From: Perkinsus marinus ATCC 50983
Lineage: Eukaryota > Perkinsozoa > Perkinsida > Perkinsidae
Length of the DNA stretch: 64,000 bases
NCBI RefSeq assembly: GCF_000006405.1
Contig: NW_003210480.1
Location: 16,079 to 80,078, forward strand
Reading direction: 5' to 3'
Position numbers and translations under genes: made by a program. The notes beneath the pieces were generated by a model, which did not search any database, was not told the origin of the DNA, and was given only the letters and a program-made list of their open reading frames with translations. This document shows, in pieces, positions 50,960-61,220 of this stretch (position 1 is the stretch's first letter; each line of letters opens with the position of its first letter).

Positions 50960-53900
50960 AACCAGTTGCTGGAGTAGCTCATCTGAGATGAGTCATCTCC
51001 ATCATATCTACTTTGTCGTAACAGTAGTGGCGATTCATCGGTATCATTAGACCAACCTTGAAGCCCTAGATAATCCCGATATGCCCGGGGTATTGGAGTG
51101 TTAAAGTCGGTAGGCTTACGGAGCTTGTGGATAATTTCGGCAGTCTCAGGGTCGTCATCCTGAGCCTTCTTCGTCAAAACCTCAAGTACATCACGAGAAG
51201 GCGTATACAAGCCATCCAAGGATTGCGAACGCCAGACATCGAAGACCTTGATCATTGTACCATATTGATGGAGTTGCCGAGCCCTTAGATGATCTTTACG
51301 GAGTATCTCTTCCGCCCTCGGCACTTCGGCATCGGGCCCGAGTAGCTCAAGCCCATTCAACCATACCATCATGTCATCGATATCGAGTGAGTGAGCTTCA
51401 TGCTCGGAACTATCAGAGTCGGGCACGAGTTCACAGGTAGGTTTTGATGGTGATGATGAGATATAGTCATATGGTAACCTCAACCGTATGGGCTTGAGAT
51501 GTACATCGGGGTGAGCAGAATATCCATTTGTGAAGACCGCTTGTAGGACTGCATGACGAAAGGAGCGCTGTCGATCGTAGAAGGGGGAATCAGATTGTGG
51601 TGGAGGTAGTCGACCGCGAGACGGACCATCCGCTGGATTTATCGCTCCGGGGCAGTGAGCTAACCATAAGGTAGAGCCATCCTCGTTCAGGGAGTGGGCC
51701 AGTCCGAGAATCTTATGGAGACGGGTTACTTCCCATCGTGTCCATCCACGTTTGGGAGCTTCGCGAGTCAGACGATGATAGTTGAGACGGCTATCAGTGA
51801 GAAGTACAACAATGGGGAAGGGGCGAAGTTGGGATTGTACCAACAGTACAGTGAGCAAGCCTTGTAAGATGGCGTTCAACTCAGCTCTTGGAGCCTTGAA
51901 TGTATTACTTGATACCGACTTTCCGAAAATGCCTCCACGAGCAAAAAGTCTCTCACCGTTGTGGCCAATCTCACATACACAAGCCCATGCCTTCAATGTT
52001 GCATCCACATAGACACATACAACCTTCTCGCCATTCAAAGATGGTATATGTCGGGGAATCGGGGTGAGGTTACTGATAGTCCGTAAGCATTGTGTGATAT
52101 CCATAACCATGGTAGCATCAGAGGGATAGTCATCGAACGATAGATTGTCGTCACACTGAATGTACTTATCTGCAGAGAGTAGAATGAGCTTCAAGGACAT
52201 CCATGATTCCAGAAAAATGCCGATGGGGTCGTAGAACTTGGCAATAACCGATCTCAACTGCTTACGATTCTTAGGTACTTCACACTGCAGATTGTCGATG
52301 AGCTTCTTCACAGACGCAGGGTAGATATAGTCTTCCGTAACAAAGTAAAGGTAACCGAGAACCTTCTTGGCAAGTCTGTTAAGATCAACCTTCTGGGAGG
52401 TATCACCGACCACAGTATTAACAATGCGTTTTACAGCATTATCTTGCAGCCCTTTGGACTTGAGTGTGAGCACCGTATCATGTAGTAAGCGATCTCTAGT
52501 TCCTTGATTATCAGAACCACCAACAACATCATCCATGTAGGCTCCAACGTCATCGTATTCCCTACAGTCATCATCTCTTGCAACCTGGACCCCAACTGTG
52601 GAGAGGTTCCAGTCAGAGGAGATGCCGTTCACAGAATAGACATCTTGATCATCGGGACCACCTTGTCGAGAAGATGTGTTATCAACAGGTAACCTGTTTC
52701 GAACATAAAGGCCACCTCGATCAGGGAGGACGTTGTCAACGGCATAAAGGCCACCTCGATCAGGGAGGACGTGGTCAACGGGGAAGACTTCTGGGCCGAC
52801 AAGAGAGCATTGAACCGGTCTCAGCTCACGTTCAACCATGTCTTGCAGACAAAAGGGAGCGTTGGAGAGGCCGAAGAATACTCGGGAGGCTACATATCCG
52901 TGGTTATTGTGAACGAAGCAAACAAACCTCCTCACATTAAAGTGTAACACCAGCTGCATAAACGCCTGAGTCTGATCCGTCACATAGATCCATCGATATC
53001 GACGGAAGCGGAAGAGATGTCGGAGAGTGCTACAGTGTGTCTTCGGAGTCAGCGGAGTTTTCAAATACCGGTTGATGTCCCTACAGTCCCAAACGGGACG
53101 TATAGGGCTAGAAGCTGAGCTTTTGAATACAGGGAAGTGGTAGATACAGTGACATTCGTGACGGATGAGAGTACTTATGGGTACTTCAAAGGCATATCCA
53201 TTGGCAACCATACTATGGATAAGATCGGTATAGGCATCAAGGTGACCACTCTTAGCGAGACGAGCACACTGTCGGCGATTCTTATAGAGCTCGCTGATAA
53301 CATTTGACTGAGGACGTGCCTTCGACTTCCATGGTAACGTATAGAATCCTCGCTTCTGACCGTCGGCCTTTGTGATGGCGTAGGTAATACCGTCATCTAC
53401 AGTCAAGTCGTAGTCGATGGGAGGCCAAGTTGGATCGGTCGTGAGGTCACCATCGAGCTCACTATCAGAGTCTGGCCAACATAGGTTCATCTCCAATATA
53501 TCTTCGGCCCCCAAGTCGGACCAATCGACTTGTAGAAAATCATTTTCAGCGAGATCGGGCTCCATGACGACAGTTCCTCGATCACTGAGTGCAGGTTCTT
53601 GACACGATGAAGTTGCAGCCGTCGCTTTGGTTGAAGCTACAATAGGCACCGAGTCAGCGACTCTTGGAAGCGGTTTATATTCTTGAAGAAACCGATATAG
53701 GTCTTCTTCACCCGATGATCGACAAACTCGAACTAGTTCCTTGAAAGTATTCGCTGAGAGCTTCAGTCCACCGGCTATCTGAGAATTCGATATACCTTCG
53801 AATCGCCAAAGAGTAGCTTCTGCTCGATCAGGTCCACCACATACTTCAGTAGAAAAGATTATAGGCCGTGACAACGTATCGCATACATAGAAGGTATGGG

Positions 53901-54291
53901 GCGGAAAATGCCCACCGGGGTCTTCAAGCTGCGGGATGACAAACTTGAGGCATAGGATGACCGATAGCGAAACCGGAGTTCGAGTATTGTTGGCAGCCCT
54001 TATAAAGCAGTTAACGACTGGGATCTCTTGATGAACATACCCATCGGACTTGAGCTGGTTGTAGTAAGCCTTAGAAATGCAACATTTGGCCGCACCCGTG
54101 TCAAGTAGACCTGTGACCACCCGTGTCTTCGACCTAGATGCATCAGAAAGGAGGAACGATACGTGGTGGGCACTCGCAGTCGACCGAGCGTTACCGATCT
54201 CATCACAATCATGGTGAATACCGTCAGCCTTGGTCACAGAATCGTCAATCTCCAAGCTGTAGGTTAGCTGTTGGAGGCCACCTTTATCCAC
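50926..54291 (-). CDS. Element 2 protease-RT-RNase H segment, 1121 codons
   Basis: Aspartic protease LLDTGAAKCC lies near residue 60. RT has PVWDCRDINRYL, FFGLSNAPFCLQ and catalytic YMDD (about residue 584). The connection NRKQLRSVIAKFYDPIGIF is diagnostic of BEL/Pao (Peptidase A17 region). RNase H follows with VYVDATLKAWACV, KAPRAELNAI and LLTDSRLN. It is in the same frame as the upstream Gag part, separated from it by one TGA. Between RT motif B and YMDD lie about 95 extra residues, including two 13-residue repeats. Confidence 0.9.
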   Translation of the reverse strand: MDKGGLQQLTYSLEIDDSVTKADGIHHDCDEIGNARSTASAHHVSFLLSDASRSKTRVVTGLLDTGAAKCCISKAYYNQLKSDGYVHQEIPVVNCFIRAANNTRTPVSLSVILCLKFVIPQLEDPGGHFPPHTFYVCDTLSRPIIFSTEVCGGPDRAEATLWRFEGISNSQIAGGLKLSANTFKELVRVCRSSGEEDLYRFLQEYKPLPRVADSVPIVASTKATAATSSCQEPALSDRGTVVMEPDLAENDFLQVDWSDLGAEDILEMNLCWPDSDSELDGDLTTDPTWPPIDYDLTVDDGITYAITKADGQKRGFYTLPWKSKARPQSNVISELYKNRRQCARLAKSGHLDAYTDLIHSMVANGYAFEVPISTLIRHECHCIYHFPVFKSSASSPIRPVWDCRDINRYLKTPLTPKTHCSTLRHLFRFRRYRWIYVTDQTQAFMQLVLHFNVRRFVCFVHNNHGYVASRVFFGLSNAPFCLQDMVERELRPVQCSLVGPEVFPVDHVLPDRGGLYAVDNVLPDRGGLYVRNRLPVDNTSSRQGGPDDQDVYSVNGISSDWNLSTVGVQVARDDDCREYDDVGAYMDDVVGGSDNQGTRDRLLHDTVLTLKSKGLQDNAVKRIVNTVVGDTSQKVDLNRLAKKVLGYLYFVTEDYIYPASVKKLIDNLQCEVPKNRKQLRSVIAKFYDPIGIFLESWMSLKLILLSADKYIQCDDNLSFDDYPSDATMVMDITQCLRTISNLTPIPRHIPSLNGEKVVCVYVDATLKAWACVCEIGHNGERLFARGGIFGKSVSSNTFKAPRAELNAILQGLLTVLLVQSQLRPFPIVVLLTDSRLNYHRLTREAPKRGWTRWEVTRLHKILGLAHSLNEDGSTLWLAHCPGAINPADGPSRGRLPPPQSDSPFYDRQRSFRHAVLQAVFTNGYSAHPDVHLKPIRLRLPYDYISSSPSKPTCELVPDSDSSEHEAHSLDIDDMMVWLNGLELLGPDAEVPRAEEILRKDHLRARQLHQYGTMIKVFDVWRSQSLDGLYTPSRDVLEVLTKKAQDDDPETAEIIHKLRKPTDFNTPIPRAYRDYLGLQGWSNDTDESPLLLRQSRYDGDDSSQMSYSSNWLCQLENTFSSD
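52704..52781 (-). repeat. 39-bp tandem duplication inside the RT of element 2
   Basis: Two adjacent 39-bp units (52704 and 52743) encode a 13-residue repeat ending LPDRGGLY. They sit in the expansion between RT motifs B and C, keep the frame and do not touch the catalytic motif. Confidence 0.9.
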
Positions 54292-54474
54292 AGAGACTTT
54301 ATTACCATCCTCGACAGAGCGGTTGGACTTGGTATTGGAAGCATCCGATTTCGAATTGGTAACATTTCCAAAGTCAGATTTCCATGGTAGAGGGCAGATA
54401 ACACAAGTGTGACCAATTGCACCACAGCGGGTACAAGAGACGTCTGCAGGTAGGTTACAGACCGATACGGGATG

Positions 54475-55155
54475 TCAACGTCCACAGCGTTTACAGCGCC
54501 GAGAGACATGCTCAGGCTCCTTTTGACGACAGTCCTTGGCGTGATGGTTGGCCTTACCACATCGTCGACAAGTAGGTTTAGTCGTACCAACTTGTTGTAC
54601 ATCGTAATCACCATCCTCTTCAACAATGTTCACGTCGGTCGAATGACCTCGACTGGCTTGACGAGGTTTTTGAGATTGCTGCTGTTGACGGCGTTCCCGA
54701 TCTTCAAGAGTGATGCGACATACCAAACGGCTGTAGGGGTCCAACTGGTGAGTTTTAGCAAACTGTTGTAGATGAGGCGTGATCTTAGACAGTAGGGCTT
54801 GTTTAGCAAGCTCTGGTGTCATCGGGTTACCAACCGCTGCCAAGGCACGCTGTGAACCTTCGAATCGGGCCAGAAAGTCGACGAAAGACTCGTCGCTGGA
54901 TATTGAGAGTGAGTTCCATCCCGCTAGAATATTGGACGTCTCACCATCCGAATCAATAACGGACATCAGACGTGTCCAGAAAAGGTCAACCAACATAGCG
55001 TAAGATGACCGTGTACCTTGTGGGTTCGGAAGCATCATATTCTCGAACACATCTGGCTCGATACAACGACGTAGATAGTAGTAGTAGAAGACAGCACAAC
55101 CAGCATAGCTACTGACAACCTCTTCGAGACGCCTCCTCTTCTTAGAACCCATCAC
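54475..55155 (-). CDS. Element 2 Gag part with zinc knuckle, 226 codons
   Basis: The frame is open from the junction with the MITE (first ATG at 55152). It encodes a helical Gag core and a CCHC knuckle (CRRCGKANHHAKDC) and ends at TGA 54477-54475 in the middle of a second Cys cluster. Reading on in the same frame gives the rest of the cluster, a further CCHC knuckle, and then the protease. The true 5' end is missing. Confidence 0.85.
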   Translation of the reverse strand: MMGSKKRRRLEEVVSSYAGCAVFYYYYLRRCIEPDVFENMMLPNPQGTRSSYAMLVDLFWTRLMSVIDSDGETSNILAGWNSLSISSDESFVDFLARFEGSQRALAAVGNPMTPELAKQALLSKITPHLQQFAKTHQLDPYSRLVCRITLEDRERRQQQQSQKPRQASRGHSTDVNIVEEDGDYDVQQVGTTKPTCRRCGKANHHAKDCRQKEPEHVSRRCKRCGR

Positions 55156-55223
55156 GACTACTGCATATCACAGCGAATATCGCGTTTTTCACCGAGTAAT
55201 ACGCCACAAACGGGTGAAACTCC
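55153..55223. mobile_element. MITE family A, cut copy at the left edge of unit 3
   Basis: The right ~70 bp of the MITE that is complete at 35025-35142. The break point coincides with the truncated end of element 2. Confidence 0.85.
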
Positions 55224-55984
55224 AATAAACCACCTTTGGGGCTCTGGAACTACACCATTTCCCGTTCTACTAGATCAGATCTATTCCACGAATTGTCACT
55301 TTCAAGTTCATATACTGCCACATATTCCAACTTCTAGTGATCGAATTTTTTTCCTCTCCCGTTTAACATTTTTTCATTTCAATTTCATTCTTTTCCGAGT
55401 CGATTTCGCGATTACCAAAAACGGAAACGACAATATATGGAAATGGGTATGGAAAAATATCGTCGGTGGCCAGAAATTGGAGCGGCAGTATATGAATTTG
55501 AAGTGGCAATTCTTGGAATAGATCGGGAAATGGTGTCTTTAGAATCGACTCTCGAAAGTTGTGTGTGGGTTCAAAGTTCAACGCCGAGATCCGGCTTAGT
55601 GAGATTAGCGCTGATGCATCGTACTCCAAGAGGGTTGAAACCAGGCAAGTTCATTGAGCACATAGAGTAACACTCAGGCAGAGGATAGGGCAAACCTAGG
55701 ATACTTTCTATCCTCTCGGCAGGATACGCTCCTAGTACGACCACGAAAAACTGGTCTTTCCTACAAGGTGTCGACCACAAGCATCATCTCCGCAACTCGA
55801 AGAGTCCATGCCGTAAGAATGGATGATGTCACCCATTCCATCACCAACCCCTAGCCGTGTTATTCACAGTAACTAGGTGTAATATCACCAGCTACCCACA
55901 TATACAGTTCAACAGCCACAAGGCACAATCAGCAGTTATCAGGCACATAATAACGCTCGTTGTAGGCTACCGCCTCTACTGTGT

Positions 55985-56162
55985 CGATTACATTGTTGTA
56001 ACATATGTTGGCCTTCCTCAGCTGATCCTAGTTCCCTCGTCAATTATAGGAGTTTTTATACGACCTAGGATAGAAACGTTTAGGAACCAACCAGAATTTC
56101 CTCAGAATTTTCATATTGCCACCAACATATGTGGTTGACCATGGGTGTATTTTCCCACACTG
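55985..56162 (+). mobile_element. MITE family B copy in unit 3
   Basis: The orthologue of the copy at 35990-36169, with a small deletion after CTCAGCTGATCC and an intact TTTTCCCACACTG end. Confidence 0.75.
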
Positions 56163-56210
56163 GTTGTCACTTGTTCGAACTCAACTCCCTCATAATAGAA
56201 CTGTGAATTT

Positions 56211-58539
56211 TCACGGGATCACCAGACCAGGAGGTCCGAACATGCGTTCAACCCATTGCTTCGTTTTAGTCAAATAAAACTCAGGATCAGAACCATAGTT
56301 CAAGTAGGCCCTAGCAGGCCATGTCAGTGACGCCACTGTAGACTTGCCGTACAGGGCGGGCTCTATGTTGGTTCCCTCGTGCCATTCGTTGAAGGACGTT
56401 ATAGAAACCTGACGAAAACACTGGTCACGAATACGTACATGCGCCATACCATTTTCGGTCGAAGTCTGGCAGCCTCGGAGAACATATGGTCGAAGTATTG
56501 ACCATCACGACGATCGCGAGTGTTGGCGAAGTTCCAAGGCCGCACCTCTACGTCAATATACCCTGGCCCTACCTGAGCCATTGATTTCCCCAGAGAGTGG
56601 TATATAACTAAATCACTAATTTTCGCAACGCTAAAATGAAGGGAGTTTGCTCACGCTCGGTATAAAGTAAATGCCAGCCTCTTGCGCGACTCGGCCCATG
56701 TAGAGCCAGTTGGACGGAGTACTGCCGTACACGAAGCCAGCAGCTGCGAAATAGGTATAGAACCCATCTGCGAGAGAGTTCATGCATAACACAATATTCA
56801 ACGATCGCAACAGTAACTCATGAACTCATCAGTAAAGTAAAAACTCTGAAAAATTTGTCAATGTTGATATGGCTTCGTGAGCCTCTCTACTCACCGAATC
56901 CTGATTTGGTATAAGTCGAGTGGGCCGCCTCGACCCATAGGAAGATCGCTGTGCAGTCCAAACCGGTTTTACCACGGACCGAGAGGTCCCCATTCGGGGT
57001 CAACAACCTAGCCCATTCTTCTGGAGAATTGTGGTAGCTATCGTAGATGTATCTATGCTGGAACTCAACAATCATTAGATCGGCTATTGCATCTCACACG
57101 AGAGGAAGAAGCGTTCCGTCACGAACATTGGCGACTCTATGGAGAGCTGGGTGCTCCCCGTAGTGTGTGTGAATGTATTCAAAGTCTTTACGTACCGTAG
57201 AAGGGGTACGACCTACACTCACAGTGTTGAGATATACGTTCGCCTTTCCTCAGCTGAGCCCAGGAATTTCCTCACTAATTGTAGGAGTTCATATACGAAT
57301 TCAGGCAGAAGCGTACAGAAATTAACAATAATTTTTCACATTGTCACCAACATATGTAGTTGAACCCAGTGTTGGAGTATATGTTCGCTTTCCTCAGCTG
57401 GGCTTGAGAGTTTCCTCACTAATTATAGAAGTCCGCATACGAATTCGGGTAGAAGTGTACAAAAACCTCCAAGAAATTTCCAAAATTTCCTCCTAATTTT
57501 CATTTTTTACCAACACGTCATACGAAGCCGTCAGTGTATCACACCTTCGTATGGCTCCAAGTGAATAGCAACTCTCATGCCGTGAGCCCACGCGATATCG
57601 AGTAGTAATGCTCGCAATATGTCGACGGTTTGGTTTAGATCGTCAAGCGCTGGGTCGTGGAGACCAGGGGGATACCTCGGGTTCGGTTTGATACTAGGAT
57701 TTCGCAAGAGTGTGGTACCAGCTCACAACAGCTACACCCAAGCCAGCCCTCTTCATCATGTCCATATGAGTGGCGATGGTTTGAGGGTCCAGCGAGGAGT
57801 AGGGTCCAAGCTGAGGCCAATACGATGACCCTATGTCATCATTCTCGGGGATATGCTCATCTTGAGCGTATCTACGATGGGACTGTTCCTCGTCGTAGAG
57901 TATATGTTTGATTGACGTTTTCAGCTCTGTTTAGGAGCTTCCCCAAGACAGTATGGAAATTCGCGCCCGACTAAGAAGAATGCTTTATAGAGACTAACGG
58001 GAATCTCCCAAAATTTTCATGAAGACCTGGACACACGTAGTTGACCATATGGATGCTTTCCCAATGCTGAGTAGGAAACCGTTTACTAGGGTTTCTGACT
58101 ATTTCGTGTCTCACTTTTTGGCAACTTCCTGGTCCCAATGAGACAACCGCTGATGATTCCAATGAGACCAGTTCCCATCTCTGTCCTTGTTGCGATACCA
58201 CATGTAATAAAATACATGAGCGTTGCAACGCCACCCACAGGAGCTATCACTAAATGTTGGTTCGCTCGTCACGACTGCGGACTGGGAAGGCTTGGTCGTC
58301 GTTACTTTCTCGTGAGTACTCAGAGTTGTCGGACTTGCGTTCACCTTTACAGTGACGTCAGTGGCTATGAAAACGCTGTTGAGATTCCTTATTGGTCTGC
58401 TTTTCAGAGGACCTCTTAGGTGATGTTCATTGTGTGAATCAGAAGAGTTGATTAGAATAAGGAGAAGGACAATCACATATGTGAGCGAAACGATGCCGAT
58501 GAGAATGGGAGTAGCTGATCGCCACTTTAAGAGACGCAT
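56211..58539 (-). CDS. GH99 endo-alpha-mannosidase, unit 3, possibly not functional
   Basis: From ATG 58539 it has the same eight coding blocks as the unit 1 gene, with conservative changes only: the transmembrane head, GPYSSLDPQT, the HLEPYE block, YIYDSYHN, GFYTYFAAAGF, VGPGYIDVEVRPWN and SITSFNEWHEGTNIEPA. The acceptors and donors of the later short introns are preserved. The acceptor of exon 2, however, has changed from AG to AA (near 57919), and none of the nearby AG sites restores the frame with the unchanged donor of exon 1. Without an unrecognised alternative the transcript would be frameshifted after about 141 codons. The two family B MITE insertions in its introns match those of unit 1. 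Confidence 0.75.
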
Positions 58540-58692
58540 ATGAAGCAACTGCTCATATGCATTGAGATCCGCCCACTCGGGCTTTGTCGTTGGACGAGGA
58601 AGTACGAATTCATCTCATACAACACAAGTTGTCACTTCTTAGAAGTCCTATCATGATCCATGTACTGGCCAAATATCACTATAGGGAGCAAA

Positions 58693-59658
58693 TCACGCGA
58701 ATACAGGATCAACACATACAACAGAATGGTTTTTCCTCACGAACCATAAGCAGCCCTCGTTACTAACAAAAAATCGGCAGAAATTAATACGTGGAAGTGG
58801 CACACGAATAAAAACAATATTCTGACGGAGGTCTATGATGGACACAGTAAGCGTCTTCGATCCGCGGTGATAGCCAATTATGAAGCACTGATCTCTCTCG
58901 TTATCAACGTCAAGGTCACGACCATATACATCCAACTTGACAACTTCGCTTAGGACGTTCCTGGGGTTAGAAATGGCGCTTACAACAGAGTCATTCGTGT
59001 CTCGCTGGAGTAGGAGGATTTGAGACCTCTCTTCGCCTTCGTACACACACAGTCCTTCTGCTGGACGCTGACTGCAGTCAATAACAGTGCTCGTTGATCC
59101 ATCTTGATCGATACGAATCACGGATTCACCTTGCCATGAGAGGCCATAGAAACAACCATCATGAGAAGAGAAGACGGGTTTGAAGAGACAATCAGCAGTG
59201 GTCCTTCCAGAAGTCCATGAGGGCAGCAACAGCCCGCTCCGTGACTCGTCCCGTTCCCAGTTCGAGAAGCGGCACATGCGTCCAGTGTTTTGTTCGATGC
59301 CGATTAGTTGTCGACTTTTGCTATCATACGCCAGACAAAGCAGAGTACCCACATTGAGGGTTTTGTGTTCAATAAGATTGTTGTTCGAGGTGAGTTCGAG
59401 GACGACACATTCATAGAGGCTACTGTCTCGCAATATGAGCAGACCAGAACCATCTGCTAGTCGGCAACAGGATGAGGGGAGAATGTCGGTCGCGACGATT
59501 CTAGGGGCGGTAAAGGCCTCCAGTCGAGGCAGTAGCAAATCCCAAATGTCCACGAGACAATCAGTCGGCAAGAATCCTCCATAGCGCGTAACGAGTGTTT
59601 GGATAATTAGTGCTGATCGCTGCCTGTTGCCGTGAAATGCGGGAGACATTCTGTTCAT
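58693..59658 (-). CDS. Family A protein, unit 3, intact, 321 residues
   Basis: An uninterrupted frame from ATG 59658, with the same head as unit 2 (TDCLVDIWDLLLPRLEAF) and the same propeller-like blocks (SGLLILRDS, GRMCRFSNWERDE, GCFYGLSWQGES, QCFIIGYHRGSK, GCLWFVRKNHSV). Its body is closer to the unit 1 copy, its head to the unit 2 copy. It lies about 150 bp upstream of the unit 3 GH99 start codon on the same strand. Function unknown. Confidence 0.75.
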   Translation of the reverse strand: MNRMSPAFHGNRQRSALIIQTLVTRYGGFLPTDCLVDIWDLLLPRLEAFTAPRIVATDILPSSCCRLADGSGLLILRDSSLYECVVLELTSNNNLIEHKTLNVGTLLCLAYDSKSRQLIGIEQNTGRMCRFSNWERDESRSGLLLPSWTSGRTTADCLFKPVFSSHDGCFYGLSWQGESVIRIDQDGSTSTVIDCSQRPAEGLCVYEGEERSQILLLQRDTNDSVVSAISNPRNVLSEVVKLDVYGRDLDVDNERDQCFIIGYHRGSKTLTVSIIDLRQNIVFIRVPLPRINFCRFFVSNEGCLWFVRKNHSVVCVDPVFA

Positions 59659-60254
59659 GAGCCAACTACAGGAGTGAAAAACTCAGCATCTATTTCTGGT
59701 ACACCCCTGAAGGGGTGCTCTCGAAATGCATATTTACTCAAGTCATTCTGTTCAAAGCAAGCTCAACGTCGTAGATTTTCTGGTCACTTCATACCCTTGT
59801 AAAGTGACAGGCCAAGAACCCAAGTACTTGACGAGAAACTTTGATCTTCCGAATTCGGCTAAGAAAAAGACACGCTCCTCAATGAACTTGGGTTACTCTA
59901 GCCCAACTTGATAGAAATGATTTGGTAACGACTTTACTTGAGTTAGATAGTCATAAAACATAGCGTAGTTTTCTCTTATGATCTTAGTACGATACTCAGC
60001 GCAACAGGCTGCAAACATATGAAAATACAAAACTACTTATATCCTTGCAAGTGTCTATACACGTATACTGAGAACTACGAAAAGATTAGATGACGACATG
60101 TTTGTGGGAGCATACAATAGCCACCCACTGTGCGATGTGAGAGACAGAAAATCAGAAAATAGCACAAAATCTAATTCTTCGAGGCGATGTTTTCGACTCA
60201 TATCCCAACAATACGACAACTTACTAGAGTCTTCTGGAAAGACTCACAGGTTGA

Positions 60255-61220
60255 TCAAACAAATATTGGGTCCAACGACTCGACACACCGGTCCTCAGTG
60301 ATTACCCAGAGGCCCCCATCGCTTCTAACAAATGTTCGTGATAGAGAAATTTCGGGCAAGGACACTTGCGTGCGAATAGATTTGCGATGAATATCAATAA
60401 TAGCGACTGTAAGCGTATCAGGCCCGTCATAGTAGCCGATCACAAAACACAGAGCTTGCTCATTATCAACATCCATATCGCAATTGATGAGATCCACTTT
60501 GCTAACCTCACCGAGCGACTGCCCGTCAAGTGAAATCGCCAACAAAACCGAAATACTGAGCTCGTTCGGCGTTCGATGAAGGAGCAGAATTTGTGGTTCG
60601 TGCTCTTCGTGCTCGTACATGCACAGACACTGAGTCTGATTATGCTCAAACTCGAGGAAGGTGCTTATAGTTCCATCAGAATGGATACGAATAATCGAAG
60701 CACTTCGCCACGAAAAACCATAAAAACAGTTTTCACGAGAGCAAAAAATTGATCGGCTCATATACCCGAGGAGATTTTGCCATGAAACACGAGACGGCTG
60801 CCGCTCAGCCGTAGTAGTAACGATATTGTCGCACTCCCAGTCCGTGAATCGGCATGAACGGCCCGTATTTTGCTCAACACAAACAAGGCCACCAGCAGGT
60901 ACGTCAATTGCCAGACACAGTAGAAACCCAACGTTCAAGTTGTGGTGCCTTATGGTCTCGCCAGATTGTCGCACTTCAAGAAGACCACATTGATAGCGTT
61001 TCCATCGTCGTAGTAATAACAGACCAGAACCATCACGACGCTTGTAATACGGGGATGCCTGTACGCCTATGGCTACTTTCTCTGGCTCGGTGAAACCCGT
61101 CAAGCAAGGCTTGGCGAAAGTCCAAATGTCAGACACACAGTCTACTGGTATCAGTGATAAAACACTCCTTGCAAGTGCTTCGACGACTATGACGGAACGC
61201 GCGTACTCAGCGGAATACAT
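60255..61220 (-). CDS. Family A protein, diverged member, 321 residues
   Basis: Single-exon frame from ATG 61220. It has the same plan as the unit copies but with many substitutions: head PVDCVSDIWTFAKPCL, SGLLLLRRWKRYQC, NTGRSCRFTDWECD, NCFYGFSWRSASIIRI, DVDNEQALCFVIGYYDGPD and GGLWVITEDRCVESLDPIFV. No stop or frameshift. It lies immediately beyond the end of unit 3 and is probably the neighbour from which, or next to which, the duplicated units arose. Confidence 0.75.
   Translation of the reverse strand: MYSAEYARSVIVVEALARSVLSLIPVDCVSDIWTFAKPCLTGFTEPEKVAIGVQASPYYKRRDGSGLLLLRRWKRYQCGLLEVRQSGETIRHHNLNVGFLLCLAIDVPAGGLVCVEQNTGRSCRFTDWECDNIVTTTAERQPSRVSWQNLLGYMSRSIFCSRENCFYGFSWRSASIIRIHSDGTISTFLEFEHNQTQCLCMYEHEEHEPQILLLHRTPNELSISVLLAISLDGQSLGEVSKVDLINCDMDVDNEQALCFVIGYYDGPDTLTVAIIDIHRKSIRTQVSLPEISLSRTFVRSDGGLWVITEDRCVESLDPIFV

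Larger units (their letters stand above)
49139..55152 (-). mobile_element. Decayed, 5'-truncated BEL/Pao element (element 2)
   Basis: Carries Gag, protease, RT, RNase H and integrase on the minus strand in three open stretches. Its 5' end is cut: the Gag frame begins directly against a broken family A MITE at 55152/55153, with no LTR. Its 3' non-coding end (49139-49522) is interrupted by element 1. An in-frame TGA and a frame change break the polyprotein. The 3' flank contains a short run of ACACGT words at 49295-49330. Confidence 0.85.
55153..60217. repeat. Segmental duplication, unit 3
   Basis: About 5.07 kb matching unit 1 with only scattered substitutions and small indels. It keeps an intact family A gene and a GH99 copy. 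It ends at CCCAACAATACGA, 38 bp before the diverged family A gene at 60255. Confidence 0.9.
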
